Source: Metabacillus idriensis (GTDB lineage: Bacteria; Bacillota; Bacilli; Bacillales; Bacillaceae). Taken from it: a DNA stretch of 64,000 nucleotides. Location of the stretch: positions 806,001 to 870,000 of the forward strand of contig NZ_WKKF01000001.1 in assembly GCF_009674765.1 (NCBI RefSeq). The letters run 5' to 3'. The position numbers and the translations under genes are program-made. Positions 42,402 to 51,031 of the stretch are shown piece by piece. The notes under the pieces are model-generated. The model was not told the DNA's origin, did no database searches, and was given only the letters and a program-made list of their open reading frames with translations. Within the stretch, counting starts at the first letter, position 1, and every line of letters begins with the position of its first letter.

Positions 42402-43385
42402 TTAGTCGATAATCTCTGCATCTTCCCAATCTTCTTTAATTTCAACATTCATTGCTTCAGCTGCTTTTTTGCTGATTTGAAGTTTAAGTTTTTGCGGGAA
42501 ATCAACCGGTATTTCGTTTGCTTCTTTATCGCCGGTTAAAATTTCGGCTGCTTTTAATCCTGCTTCATAGCCGATGTCGCTGTAATCGAATCCATAAGCG
42601 GCAAATCCTCCGCGTGCTACTGAATCAAGCTCTCCGACAAACAGAGGTATATCTTCATCGCCTGCTACAGAGATAACAGATTCTAATGCCGAAACGACCG
42701 TATTGTCAGTAATGATATAGAAGGAATCCACTTTTCCGACAAGTGCTTCAGCCGCTTGTTTGACTTCTGCAGAAGTGGAGACAGATGACTCAACGATTTC
42801 TAAATCAGTACCTTTAATCGCTTTTTTAACAAGATCGATTTGAGCTGCAGAATTTTGTTCTCCTGAATTGTAAATCATCCCAATTTTATTGCCTTCGACA
42901 TTTTCATCAATAAATTTAACCGTGCTTGGAATGGCATCCGGATGAGTATCGGTTGTACCGGTGATATTTGCTCCCGGCTCTTCAAAGCTTTTAACCAGTC
43001 CAGCTCCAATTGGATCCGTTACGGATGTAAAGACGATTGGTATATCTTTTGTTGCATTCAGTGCACTTAGAGCACTTGGCGTTGAGTTCCCGAAAATAAG
43101 GTCAACGTCATCTCCGACAAAATTGCTTGCGATCGTCTGGCTGTTGTTTTGATCGCCTCCTGCAATCTGGACATCATAATCAACCTTCAGTCCTTTTTCA
43201 TCAAGCGCTTTCTTAAATCCTTCCAATGCCGCATCTAGAGAAGGATGCTCTACAATTTGAGTAACTCCGACTTGATAAGTCTTTTCACTTCCTGCACTGC
43301 CCGCCGTATCTTTGCTTCCGCATCCCGCTGAGATTAACATTGCTGAGATTGCAGCACTCATGCCAAGCTTTGTTTTCCAGTTCAT
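42402..43385 (-). CDS. ABC transporter substrate-binding lipoprotein (TrpX-like)
   Basis: Receptor of 327 residues in the ABC_sub_bind family (COG2984). A lipoprotein signal with lipobox around ISAGCGSKD anchors it at about Cys22. Motifs include GVTQIVEHPSLD, FGNSTPSALSAL and YNSGEQNSAAQ. Members bind aromatic amino acids in streptococci (TrpX); ligand here is inferred only. The start ATG 43385 is used; the ATG five codons upstream overlaps the GGGGGG ribosome site. A promoter and tandem GCTTTTAY repeats precede it; no T-box is visible. Confidence 0.9.
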   Translation of the reverse strand: MNWKTKLGMSAAISAMLISAGCGSKDTAGSAGSEKTYQVGVTQIVEHPSLDAALEGFKKALDEKGLKVDYDVQIAGGDQNNSQTIASNFVGDDVDLIFGNSTPSALSALNATKDIPIVFTSVTDPIGAGLVKSFEEPGANITGTTDTHPDAIPSTVKFIDENVEGNKIGMIYNSGEQNSAAQIDLVKKAIKGTDLEIVESSVSTSAEVKQAAEALVGKVDSFYIITDNTVVSALESVISVAGDEDIPLFVGELDSVARGGFAAYGFDYSDIGYEAGLKAAEILTGDKEANEIPVDFPQKLKLQISKKAAEAMNVEIKEDWEDAEIID

Positions 43386-43410
43386 TGTAATGCCCCCCAT
43401 TATTGATTGT

Positions 43411-43469
43411 GCTTTTACGCTTTTATGCTTTTATTCATTAAATTATAACTCAACTTTACATTTCTTCAA
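43411..43469 (-). promoter_or_regulatory. Promoter and 8-bp tandem repeats of the TrpX-like operon
   Basis: On the minus strand TTGAAG (43464-43469) and TATAAT (43442-43447) are 16 bp apart. Between promoter and gene are three GCTTTTAY repeats (43411-43434) in the leader. Confidence 0.6.
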
Positions 43470-43664
43470 TCATTAATTTCAGATTTTACTGAAATTTCTG
43501 CGCTTTTTAGGTCGTTGGCTACAAATAACGTTTTTATTTCTCCTAAAAACTCACAAATTTATAACAAAACAATGAAAACTATATTACAAAACGATGATAT
43601 GAAACATTCGCACTAAGACAATATGTATACTTATTTGTAACAGATTGGATTAGGTGGCAGGTAT

Positions 43665-44045
43665 ATGAACATAAATGACAGAGCATTAGTAAATCTATCA
43701 AGAATCTATTCAAAACTATTAGGCTATTTGCTTGTCAAACGAGATGCGGATGGTAATGTAAACTATCAAATCAGCGAACTTTCAGATGAACTTGGCGTTT
43801 CAAGGCGCTCCGCTATGCAAAAGCTCGATCAGCTCGAGCAGTTCGGGGCTATTAAGACTAAAAAGAACGGAGTATGCAGGATTATCAGCACCCGCATTGA
43901 AAAAACGCCGATCAGCCTTTGCTATCAGGCGCTTGCTGCTCTCAAAAAAAGTCCTGCGCTCGCCGAAAATCCTGCAAAGCTTGCTGATGAAATGAACGTG
44001 GAAGAAAAGGATGCAGAGATGATTTTGCAGCTGTTAACGAAATAG
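43665..44045 (+). CDS. Winged-helix DNA-binding protein (putative regulator)
   Basis: Protein of 126 residues. An HTH at about 33-70 (QISELSDELGVSRRSAMQKLDQLEQFGAI) has DeoR/MarR-like shape with a following wing. The rest is helical with no effector-binding motif. It lies divergently from the TrpXYZ-like operon with about 280 bp between starts and may regulate it. The ribosome site is TAGGTGGCAGGT. The family is not recognised with certainty. Confidence 0.72.
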   Translation: MNINDRALVNLSRIYSKLLGYLLVKRDADGNVNYQISELSDELGVSRRSAMQKLDQLEQFGAIKTKKNGVCRIISTRIEKTPISLCYQALAALKKSPALAENPAKLADEMNVEEKDAEMILQLLTK

Positions 44046-44054
44046 ATCAATGAG

Positions 44055-44083
44055 AATCCCTAGGGAAGCCTGGGGGTTTTTTT
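44055..44083 (+). terminator. Terminator after the winged-helix gene
   Basis: AATCCCTAGG (44055-44064) with CCTGGGGGTT (44069-44078), including wobble pairs, then TTTTTT. Confidence 0.75.
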
Positions 44084-44126
44084 ATGTTTGCAGGAATTTT
44101 GGAATGCTAAACTGGAGGAGCTGTAT

Positions 44127-44346
44127 ATGGGAAGGTATATAAGTATTTTCCTTCTGACTTTAATGGCAAGCAACTTATTTTTTTGCTTTCGGTTCTGGAT
44201 TTATAGACAGGGGAGATCCTGCTGAAGGCGCTATTTTTACATTTGGCACTTTGATTATAGTGCTTCTTTCTTTTCTGATCACGCAGGTCTATTATTTGAC
44301 GGGATTGATAAAAAAGAAAAGGTCAAGCATGCAAAAAAACGCTTAG
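44127..44346 (+). pseudogene. Small two-TM membrane protein gene broken by a +1 T in a T7 run
   Basis: After an excellent ribosome site (CTGGAGGAGCTGTAT) an ATG opens MGRYISIFLLTLMASNLFF, but the frame stops at 44223. Removing one T from the run of seven at 44178-44184 restores a continuous frame to 44344 of about 72 codons: a TM helix, GSGFIDRGDPAEG, a second TM helix (TLIIVLLSFLITQVYYL) and a basic tail KKKRSSMQKNA. The pattern indicates a recent frameshift, a slippage-dependent gene or a sequencing error. It is followed by a terminator. The family is not recognised. Confidence 0.7.
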
Positions 44347-44364
44347 GACGTTCCTAAGCGTTTT
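44336..44364. terminator. Bidirectional terminator
   Basis: AAAACGCTTAGGA (44336-44348) pairs perfectly with TCCTAAGCGTTTT (44352-44364). It lies between the frame-disrupted gene and the converging protease gene. Confidence 0.88.
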
Positions 44365-44373
44365 CATGTATTC

Positions 44374-47300
44374 TTAATTTACCCCAAGTTCTTTCAGAAT
44401 GGATTCAAGTGTTTTGCCATCTTTTGTTTTCGTTGGTGCTGGAGCGTTTTCGACATCACTGTTTTGAAGAAAGTAATTCTTTTTAACATAGCTGATGTCT
44501 TTTGAATCTACTGTTCCGTTGAAATCAATATCTGCTGCGCGGTTATTTGTGTTCCATGCTTCCTGAATGGCAATGGCATCAAGTACATCAATCACGTTAT
44601 CCTGGTTCACATCGCCCGCAGTCAGTTCTGAGTGTACAGAAGTAGATTTTCCGTAAAGAACTCCTTTGTATTCAAAACCGATCGATTCTTTGCTTACAGT
44701 CATAAAGTGTCCAGGAACCTTTACTTCAAATGTATATGGATCTTTGCTTAATGGAAGTTTTTCCATTGTGAAACGTGCGTTGCCATCGAATAAGTTTGAT
44801 GCATCAAAAACGTCTCCTGATGAATTGGTCAATTTGACAGAAGCGCCGACTTTTGACCAGTCTCTGTTCCCGGTAAAACCGCCTGATCCGTTGTCAACAT
44901 AATATCCTTCTGGAGAAAGATATCCCTGAACACGATTAAAAGAAGGTTTTAAATTGAAACGGCTGCCGCCATGCAATAATTCTGCCGTTTTATTATCAGC
45001 ATCAATGATTTTTGCGGTCGGATCAATGTAGCCGATCGGATAAAAGATCTCATCCTGAACTTTTACTTTTACATCTACAATGGATTTTTGATCAAATTTC
45101 ATTTCATCATTGAAGGTTACTTTAATTTGATCGCCGCTGACATCTAATGTTGCTTTTCCAGATAATTCATCTGTTAAGTTTGCCTCAAGAAGATTCACAT
45201 GCTTAATTGTATTCTTCTTCCCAAATGTCCAAACGGCTTCTTTCACACCTTCAAGGTTATCAAGGACAAGGGAAGCTGTTAAGATGTCTCCTGACCGGGC
45301 AACCTCGGTTTTGTGTTTGGCATAGGTATTTGGAGTACCTTCCTTCACGAAGAAATACTCTTTCCATTTCGCCTGGTTTCCGGCTTTGTCATAGCCAATG
45401 ACATTAAATGAAAGGGATTTTGCATTTTCGTCCATGGCAACTTCGTCCACAAGCTTTCCTTTAGAATCCATATAAACAGGACCGTGAGGAAAAGGGAAGC
45501 CGTATGTGTACACCATAAAGTTCGACGATTGATCCATGTCTAAGCCTGCATTTTGCATGTTTTGCACATTTTTATCTGTAATCTCAAGTTCAAAAGGATA
45601 CGTTGCCTGTCCTGGTTGATATTCAATGAAAGGTGAATCACCGTCTAGAGAGCTTTTGACTGATGGCGCATCAATATCGATGAACAGATCATGATCAATG
45701 GTTTTCGATTTGCCTGATGGCAGGGTATAGACGAATTTCATTTTATAGTGACCAGGCTGAGCAATGGAAGACTCTTCTGATACCGGCTGTTTCTTATCGC
45801 CGGTAAAAGCATAATACGTGCCATTGAATGCATTTAAAAAGTAAGATGTATCATCGAGCGCTGCTGTCATATCAAGTGTTCCAATCAATCCCAAATCAGT
45901 TCCCGTTTTTGCATCCTGTAAAATAACATCCATTGAATCGATAGGAGAGCTTGTACTGAACTGGACCATTGCGGTTGAAATCCGGTAGCCATCATAGGCG
46001 TGATTGAAAAACGGCGTTGTAATGGATGGAGTCAGCAAATCAAGATTGTTAAACCCTTCTTCCGATTTTTTTACACTGAACGGTACACGATACGCTTCAT
46101 TTTTGTCGTTCTTATTTGTAAGAAGAAGGTAGCCTTCATAAATGCCTCCTTTCGCTGTTTTAGGCATCTTCAGCGTAATGTTGACTTTTTTCTTTTTAGT
46201 AACAGAGATCTCTTTGTCTACATGGACGGTTACACCGTTTTCTTTAAGACTATTCGTTTTAGCCTGAACGTTTTCTGTCATTTGAACGTCAAATGTCTTT
46301 TTCTTTTCGCTGCTAAGTGTGATGTCCAGGCTCTTCTTTACACGAACCGATTCGCCTTCCATCACGACTTGATTATCAAAGCTCAGACCGCCAGTTTGAT
46401 TCTTAATCGTTACTAAATCTTCTCCTTCAGGAAGAAGTGTTTCATCATTTACCTGAATTTTAATCTGACCGTGCAGGGCCTGGTATGGATCAATTCTTCC
46501 GGCGCCAACTTCAAATACGCTGTAGTTTTCAGAGAGCGGATCAGCAGAATTCATTAAGATGGTCTTAATTTCAGCCGGCTCTAAATCCGGGTTTTCCCCT
46601 AAAAGAAGCGCTGCAGCTCCTGCAGTAAACGGTGACGCCATGGACGTTCCCGAAAGTCTTGCATAGGCGTATTTGTACTCTCCCGGATTATCTTTATAAG
46701 CAGGGTAGGTTGAGAGCACGCTCACTCCAGGAGCCACTATTTCAGGTTTCATTTCATAGTTTTTCGTAACTGGGCCTCTGGAGCTGAAGTCTGCCAGCAT
46801 ATCGCCTTTTGTAAAAGTTTCTTTTAAATTAGTGAACGTATAGGCCGTGTTTCCGGCTGTGATTGCTGCTTTAAGTTTTTCTCCATCTGCTTTTGTCATG
46901 GAAAAAGCCGGTACGAAATCTGTTGATTCTCCCAGGTTAAAGCCAACATGGTCATCAGCATTGTTGTACATAATGACAGCTTTTGCGCCATTTAGTTTCG
47001 CCAGTTTCACTTTGTCATTCAAAGTGGCTCCGCCGCGCTGTACAAATGCAATTTTCCCCTGAACATTCTTATTCTTGTAATCTTGTGCACCTCCAAGCCC
47101 CACATCCGCTAACTCAAGAGATTCGCCTTCTAAACTCGCAAACTGATCTGCAAAACCTCTTGCCATGCTTACAATTTCAGAAGTCCATCCATCAGCCGTT
47201 TTTCCTGTGAAAAGGGTTTGAGAAACAGGGACATCGCTCGCGCCAACTGTTAAAGCAAGTGCAGCTGTCCCTGGTGAGCCAAGGGTAAAATCATTTGGAC

Positions 47301-48426
47301 CGTTGTTGCCTGCAGATACGACCGCTGTCACACCATTAAGAACTGCATAGTTAATGGCTGTGCTTGTCGGAAAGTAAGGGTCATTTACAGGTGCACCCAA
47401 AGATAGATTGATTACATCCATGCCATCCTGTACAGCTTGATCAATGCCCGCTAGAACAGTCTCAGTTGTTCCGCTTCCGTATGGACCCAGCACCCGGTAG
47501 GAATAGAGGTCTGAATCAGGAGCTACTCCTTTTACAGATACCTCACTGTCATTTGCATTCTGTCCGGCGATCGTTCCTGAAACATGCGTGCCATGTGATG
47601 TATAGTATGAGCTGCCGCCTTGAAATTCAGGCTGTTTGGAATTCTTCCAGTCTTCATACGTTGCTTCCATTGGATCAGCATCATTATCTACAAAATCGTA
47701 CCCGCCTTTGTAGGCATCTTTTAAATCAGGATGATTGTAATCAATCCCTGTATCAAGAACTCCAACTTTGATGCCTTCTCCTGTGATGCCTTCGTCATGA
47801 AGCTTATCAACCTTTAAGAATGGAAGACTTTCTACTGAAGTCGTAATCTCTCTTTCCACGTCTTGAGGAAGATTTTTTTGTATAGGATCAACCGTATACG
47901 TTTGATCTTTGAAAACAGCTTTCACTGCCGCTGATTTTGTCAGGTCCTCCACTTGACTTGCAGGAAGCTTCATGGCGACTCCGTTGAACGCCGTTTTATA
48001 AGACCGGGTAATTTTAGGCGAAGCTTTCTTTCCATTTACAGAGGAGATATACTTCTGTACGTCCTCTTTAAATGTTTTGTGTTCTTTTTCAACCTGTGCC
48101 TGTGCGTTTTCTTTCGTCAGCTTTTTGCCTTTCACTTCGGCATCTAAGAATGCCACTTTGCTTGGCTTTGAATGGAACTGGACAATGACGGAGACTTCTT
48201 CATCCGTTAATAGTTCTGACGGCTGAAACCCCTGAAGACCGGTCTGATCGTTTAGCTCCAGCTGTTTTAAAGCCAATCTTTGCTCTGCTGTTAAAGTAGA
48301 CAGAATGTCCTCCGCTTTCCATGCTTCTGCCTTAACGGGTGCAGAGTATGTGTTAAAAGGAGATGCGAGCAGTCCGGCTGAAAGGGCAAGCACGGCAACC
48401 TTTTTTCCGATGGATTTTACTTTCAT
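44374..48426 (-). CDS. vpr: Vpr-like secreted subtilase with PA and dockerin-like domains
   Basis: Secreted serine protease of 1350 residues, far longer than B. subtilis Vpr (about 800). Signal peptide about 1-32; I9 propeptide (about 75-180, VIVQFHSKP); S8 domain with Asp225 (LDTGIDYNHPDL), His278 (SHGTHVSG) and Ser595 (SGTSMASPF). A PA insert (about 395-520, with IAFVQRGG) separates His from Ser. Beta-rich modules follow (about 640-1255). Near the C terminus GDVNQDNVIDVLDAIAIQ and IDFNGTVDSKDISYVKKN form a pair of dockerin-type calcium loops (about 1265-1320). The ATG follows AAAGAGGTTAAAGTTT. It is divergent from an XRE/TPR regulator. Confidence 0.93.
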   Translation of the reverse strand: MKVKSIGKKVAVLALSAGLLASPFNTYSAPVKAEAWKAEDILSTLTAEQRLALKQLELNDQTGLQGFQPSELLTDEEVSVIVQFHSKPSKVAFLDAEVKGKKLTKENAQAQVEKEHKTFKEDVQKYISSVNGKKASPKITRSYKTAFNGVAMKLPASQVEDLTKSAAVKAVFKDQTYTVDPIQKNLPQDVEREITTSVESLPFLKVDKLHDEGITGEGIKVGVLDTGIDYNHPDLKDAYKGGYDFVDNDADPMEATYEDWKNSKQPEFQGGSSYYTSHGTHVSGTIAGQNANDSEVSVKGVAPDSDLYSYRVLGPYGSGTTETVLAGIDQAVQDGMDVINLSLGAPVNDPYFPTSTAINYAVLNGVTAVVSAGNNGPNDFTLGSPGTAALALTVGASDVPVSQTLFTGKTADGWTSEIVSMARGFADQFASLEGESLELADVGLGGAQDYKNKNVQGKIAFVQRGGATLNDKVKLAKLNGAKAVIMYNNADDHVGFNLGESTDFVPAFSMTKADGEKLKAAITAGNTAYTFTNLKETFTKGDMLADFSSRGPVTKNYEMKPEIVAPGVSVLSTYPAYKDNPGEYKYAYARLSGTSMASPFTAGAAALLLGENPDLEPAEIKTILMNSADPLSENYSVFEVGAGRIDPYQALHGQIKIQVNDETLLPEGEDLVTIKNQTGGLSFDNQVVMEGESVRVKKSLDITLSSEKKKTFDVQMTENVQAKTNSLKENGVTVHVDKEISVTKKKKVNITLKMPKTAKGGIYEGYLLLTNKNDKNEAYRVPFSVKKSEEGFNNLDLLTPSITTPFFNHAYDGYRISTAMVQFSTSSPIDSMDVILQDAKTGTDLGLIGTLDMTAALDDTSYFLNAFNGTYYAFTGDKKQPVSEESSIAQPGHYKMKFVYTLPSGKSKTIDHDLFIDIDAPSVKSSLDGDSPFIEYQPGQATYPFELEITDKNVQNMQNAGLDMDQSSNFMVYTYGFPFPHGPVYMDSKGKLVDEVAMDENAKSLSFNVIGYDKAGNQAKWKEYFFVKEGTPNTYAKHKTEVARSGDILTASLVLDNLEGVKEAVWTFGKKNTIKHVNLLEANLTDELSGKATLDVSGDQIKVTFNDEMKFDQKSIVDVKVKVQDEIFYPIGYIDPTAKIIDADNKTAELLHGGSRFNLKPSFNRVQGYLSPEGYYVDNGSGGFTGNRDWSKVGASVKLTNSSGDVFDASNLFDGNARFTMEKLPLSKDPYTFEVKVPGHFMTVSKESIGFEYKGVLYGKSTSVHSELTAGDVNQDNVIDVLDAIAIQEAWNTNNRAADIDFNGTVDSKDISYVKKNYFLQNSDVENAPAPTKTKDGKTLESILKELGVN

Positions 48427-48468
48427 AAACTTTAACCTCTTTCTGATAAAAAAATAGAAAAACGATTC

Positions 48469-48487
48469 TAAATAGTAGTACTATTTA
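48469..48487. promoter_or_regulatory. 19-bp palindrome upstream of the Vpr-like gene
   Basis: TAAATAGTA-G-TACTATTTA is a perfect palindrome about 45 bp before the vpr start and 195 bp before the divergent regulator gene. It is a good candidate operator for that regulator. Confidence 0.5.
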
Positions 48488-48681
48488 AATTCTAGTATTC
48501 TTTGTTAAAGGAGGCTATGGGGGTTTTTATGTAAGTCTATTTACCTAAACGCATCTTTAATACCGCTTCAAAAGGCCTCTTTTTTGAAAAAAATCAAGAA
48601 AAAGGAGCCATCACAGCCTTTCTAATTGGGGTTATAATAGGGAGGATGATAACTGCAGCGATTGCAATTGGGGGTATCTGG

Positions 48682-49926
48682 ATGCTAGAGGGGAAAATCA
48701 TCAAATTTTACCGCGAGTTTAAGCAAATCAAACAAAAAGATTTAGGGGAAGCGATTTGTTCAGCAACTCATATTAGTAAAATAGAACGAGGACTTACTGA
48801 GGTCTCAAAAGAAACGATTCAATTGTTATCTGAGAGACTAGGGATTACTATGAAAAATGAGATTGATAACTATCATAAGATTGAAGAGCTCCTTAAGGAT
48901 TGGCACGAGTCCATTATTAAAAAGGTCCAGACAAAATCTACAGGAATTAAAAAACAGCTGGATGGCATCCAGTTATTGCAGATCCAGGATTTTCACCGTA
49001 CTTATACTCTTATCCTTACCAGGTATTACTTGTCAGCCTCAGACGATCTCCAGGCAAAAAAATTAATAGATGAAATGGATGCATGGACGGGATTATCACC
49101 ATATGAACACAATATGCTCCTGCATATTAAAGGAATCTATTACATGAGGGTGAAGCATGATCACTTCCAGGCAATCTCTTTTCTGAAGGAAATCAGACTG
49201 GCTGATTATTTGAATCCTGAGTATTTTTACGATTTAGCTGTAGCCTATCATTCAATCCATTCCAATGTATTAGCCTACTTTTATGCCAATAAGGCCTTGC
49301 AGTACTTTATGGAGAAACGCAGTTTTTCAAGAATGATTGAATCAGAGATGCTTATGCTTATTCAGCTCGAACAATCGGATGACACAGGCTTTGATAACAG
49401 GGAATATAAACGATTAATCGACATGGCAGAAGAATACGGACTGGAGCACCAGCGTGCCCTGCTCCATCACAATTACGCATATTCACAGCTTCGAAAGGGG
49501 CAATTCAAATCTGCAGGGGAATATTATAAAAACTCCCTCAGCTTCCGGGAAGACCATGACCCCAATTTCTTGGGCTCTTTTGAAGGTTACATAAATTCTC
49601 TGACAAAAGAGGGGGAAACCACGAAAGAGGAACTGCTTTCTTTAGTTGAAAAAGGACTTCACCTATCGGAAAACGGAAAAAATCCAACCTTCTATCATTT
49701 TTTTACCCTCCATCACCTGAACATAAAAGGGAATGTTGAAGGCTATTACGAGTATTTAGAGGCAGAGGCTTATCCATACTTCAAAGAAATGGGATACGTT
49801 CTTCCAACCGAACATTACGGGTTAAAGTTATTTGATTTTTACATGGAACAAGGCAATATGGAAAAAGCAAATTCATACGCGAGAGTTCTGATGGAGAAGT
49901 TTCGGAGGAATAATCAGTTTGTGTGA
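48682..49926 (+). CDS. XRE-type HTH regulator with TPR domain (RRNPP/Rgg-PlcR-like)
   Basis: Protein of 414 residues. The N-terminal HTH (about 4-65, QIKQKDLGEAICSATHISKIERG) is joined to an all-helical region (about 100-410) with TPR-like repeats such as DLAVAYHSIHSNVLAYFYANKALQYF. This build matches RRNPP regulators that bind short secreted peptides. I see no pro-peptide gene after it. The start ATG 48682 follows GGGGGTATCTGG; an upstream in-frame ATG (48646) is less likely. It is divergent from the Vpr-like protease, which it may control. Confidence 0.8.
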   Translation: MLEGKIIKFYREFKQIKQKDLGEAICSATHISKIERGLTEVSKETIQLLSERLGITMKNEIDNYHKIEELLKDWHESIIKKVQTKSTGIKKQLDGIQLLQIQDFHRTYTLILTRYYLSASDDLQAKKLIDEMDAWTGLSPYEHNMLLHIKGIYYMRVKHDHFQAISFLKEIRLADYLNPEYFYDLAVAYHSIHSNVLAYFYANKALQYFMEKRSFSRMIESEMLMLIQLEQSDDTGFDNREYKRLIDMAEEYGLEHQRALLHHNYAYSQLRKGQFKSAGEYYKNSLSFREDHDPNFLGSFEGYINSLTKEGETTKEELLSLVEKGLHLSENGKNPTFYHFFTLHHLNIKGNVEGYYEYLEAEAYPYFKEMGYVLPTEHYGLKLFDFYMEQGNMEKANSYARVLMEKFRRNNQFV

Positions 49927-49994
49927 GGTGTAAGGCAGGTTGGCACGATTTATATAACCTGAGAATTATCTTCTAAAGAATAAATGCCCCAGAG

Positions 49995-50022
49995 AAAGGA
50001 CCAAGTCAGGTCCTTTATTTTT
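49995..50022 (+). terminator. Terminator after the XRE/TPR regulator
   Basis: AAAGGACC (49995-50002) pairs with GGTCCTTT (50009-50016), followed by ATTTTTT. Confidence 0.8.
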
Positions 50023-50089
50023 TAAAAAGTTACGTTCAGTACCTTGCATTAATCACTACTGTAGATTATGATAGGTTTATGGAAGTAAA

Positions 50090-50120
50090 TGACATAAACA
50101 GTATATCCAACTACTATACT
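50090..50120 (+). promoter_or_regulatory. Promoter/operator region of the PadR operon
   Basis: A -10-like TATACT (50115-50120) lies 19 bp after TGACAT (50090-50095). The surrounding ATACT and AGTA half-sites (AGTATAT at 50100, CAGTACT near 50127) resemble PadR-type operators and suggest autoregulation. Confidence 0.4.
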
Positions 50121-50154
50121 ATATTCAGTACTAAGCACAGAAGAGGTGAACAGT

Positions 50155-50484
50155 TTGAATGTGCAATTTAAAAAAGGGGTGCTGGAGATTTGTGTGCTGA
50201 TTCTTATTTCCAAGAAGGATCGGTACGGTTATGAGCTGGCACAAAGTATTTCAAGCAAGATTGAGGTGGCAGAGGGAACACTTTATCCCCTTCTGAGAAG
50301 GTTGACGAAAGAAGAATACTTAACAACGTATCTTGCGGAATCAACAGAAGGTCCGCCCCGGAAGTATTATTCTCTGACGGAAAAAGGGAGAAGAAACATG
50401 AATATGCTGGTTGAAGAGTGGAAGCAGTTTTCATTTTCGGTTAATCAATTGATTGAGGAGGGCACAGCGGATGAGAAACAATGA
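50155..50484 (+). CDS. PadR family transcriptional regulator
   Basis: Dimeric winged-helix regulator of 109 residues. It shows the PadR pattern KKDRYGYELAQSI, VAEGTLYPLLRRL and a wing PPRKYYSLTEKG. I choose TTG 50155, 6 nt after AGAGGTG; GTG 50146 lies within that site. It overlaps the HAAS gene by 14 nt. PadR/HAAS/DUF4097 arrays are common in Bacillaceae and usually respond to envelope stress or antimicrobial compounds. Confidence 0.9.
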   Translation: MNVQFKKGVLEICVLILISKKDRYGYELAQSISSKIEVAEGTLYPLLRRLTKEEYLTTYLAESTEGPPRKYYSLTEKGRRNMNMLVEEWKQFSFSVNQLIEEGTADEKQ

Positions 50485-51031
50485 GTTTTTGGCAGCACTG
50501 GATTCTCTGCTCAGCAGAGTTCCGGAAAAGGAAAGACGTGAAATGCTGTATGATTATCAGGAGCATTTTGAGATTGGCGCAAGTGATGGACGAAGTGAAA
50601 AGGAACTGGCAGAAGAGCTTGGCGATCCGAATGTAATTGCAAGGGAGCTGCTGGCAGACTATTTCATCAGCAAGGCTGAATCAGACCAAACAGCGACAAA
50701 CATGTTCAAGGCGATTTTTGCAGCAGTCAGTTTAAGTTTCTTTAACATTATTTTTATTGCAGGTCCTGTTGCAGCACTGCTTGGAACTTATTTGGCGCTT
50801 TGTGCGGCAGCCATCGTTCTTACACTTTCGCCTTTTGGCATCATGGCTTCCTCATTAATGGGATTCAGCTTTGAAAACTTTGCATTCAGTTTTTTCTTCT
50901 CGTTAACACTTGTCAGTCTGGGTCTCTTAATGAGCATCGGGATGATCTACGTCGGCAAATATTTTTACCATTTGATTCTGCGGTACATTAAATTCAATTT
51001 AAGAATGATTAAAGGAGACAGGGCAGTATGA
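50471..51031 (+). CDS. HAAS-domain (DUF1700) membrane protein
   Basis: Protein of 186 residues. The N-terminal HAAS domain (about 1-70, FLAALDSLLSRVPEKERREML and ELGDPNVIARELL) is a small alpha-alpha signalling module normally paired with PadR. Three hydrophobic segments follow (about 78-165) with a basic tail. It may sense the membrane and bind the PadR protein. The ATG 50471 follows GAGGAGGGC. It overlaps both neighbours. Confidence 0.88.
   Translation: MRNNEFLAALDSLLSRVPEKERREMLYDYQEHFEIGASDGRSEKELAEELGDPNVIARELLADYFISKAESDQTATNMFKAIFAAVSLSFFNIIFIAGPVAALLGTYLALCAAAIVLTLSPFGIMASSLMGFSFENFAFSFFFSLTLVSLGLLMSIGMIYVGKYFYHLILRYIKFNLRMIKGDRAV

Noticed and set aside
43386-43664. T-box riboswitch upstream of the TrpX-like operon
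   Set aside because: No T-box consensus (TGGNACCGCG) or specifier-like structure is visible in the leader.
44374-44700. Cellulosome component, from the dockerin-like module
   Set aside because: No cohesin, cellulase or scaffoldin genes are nearby; an isolated dockerin-type calcium pair in a protease does not support it.
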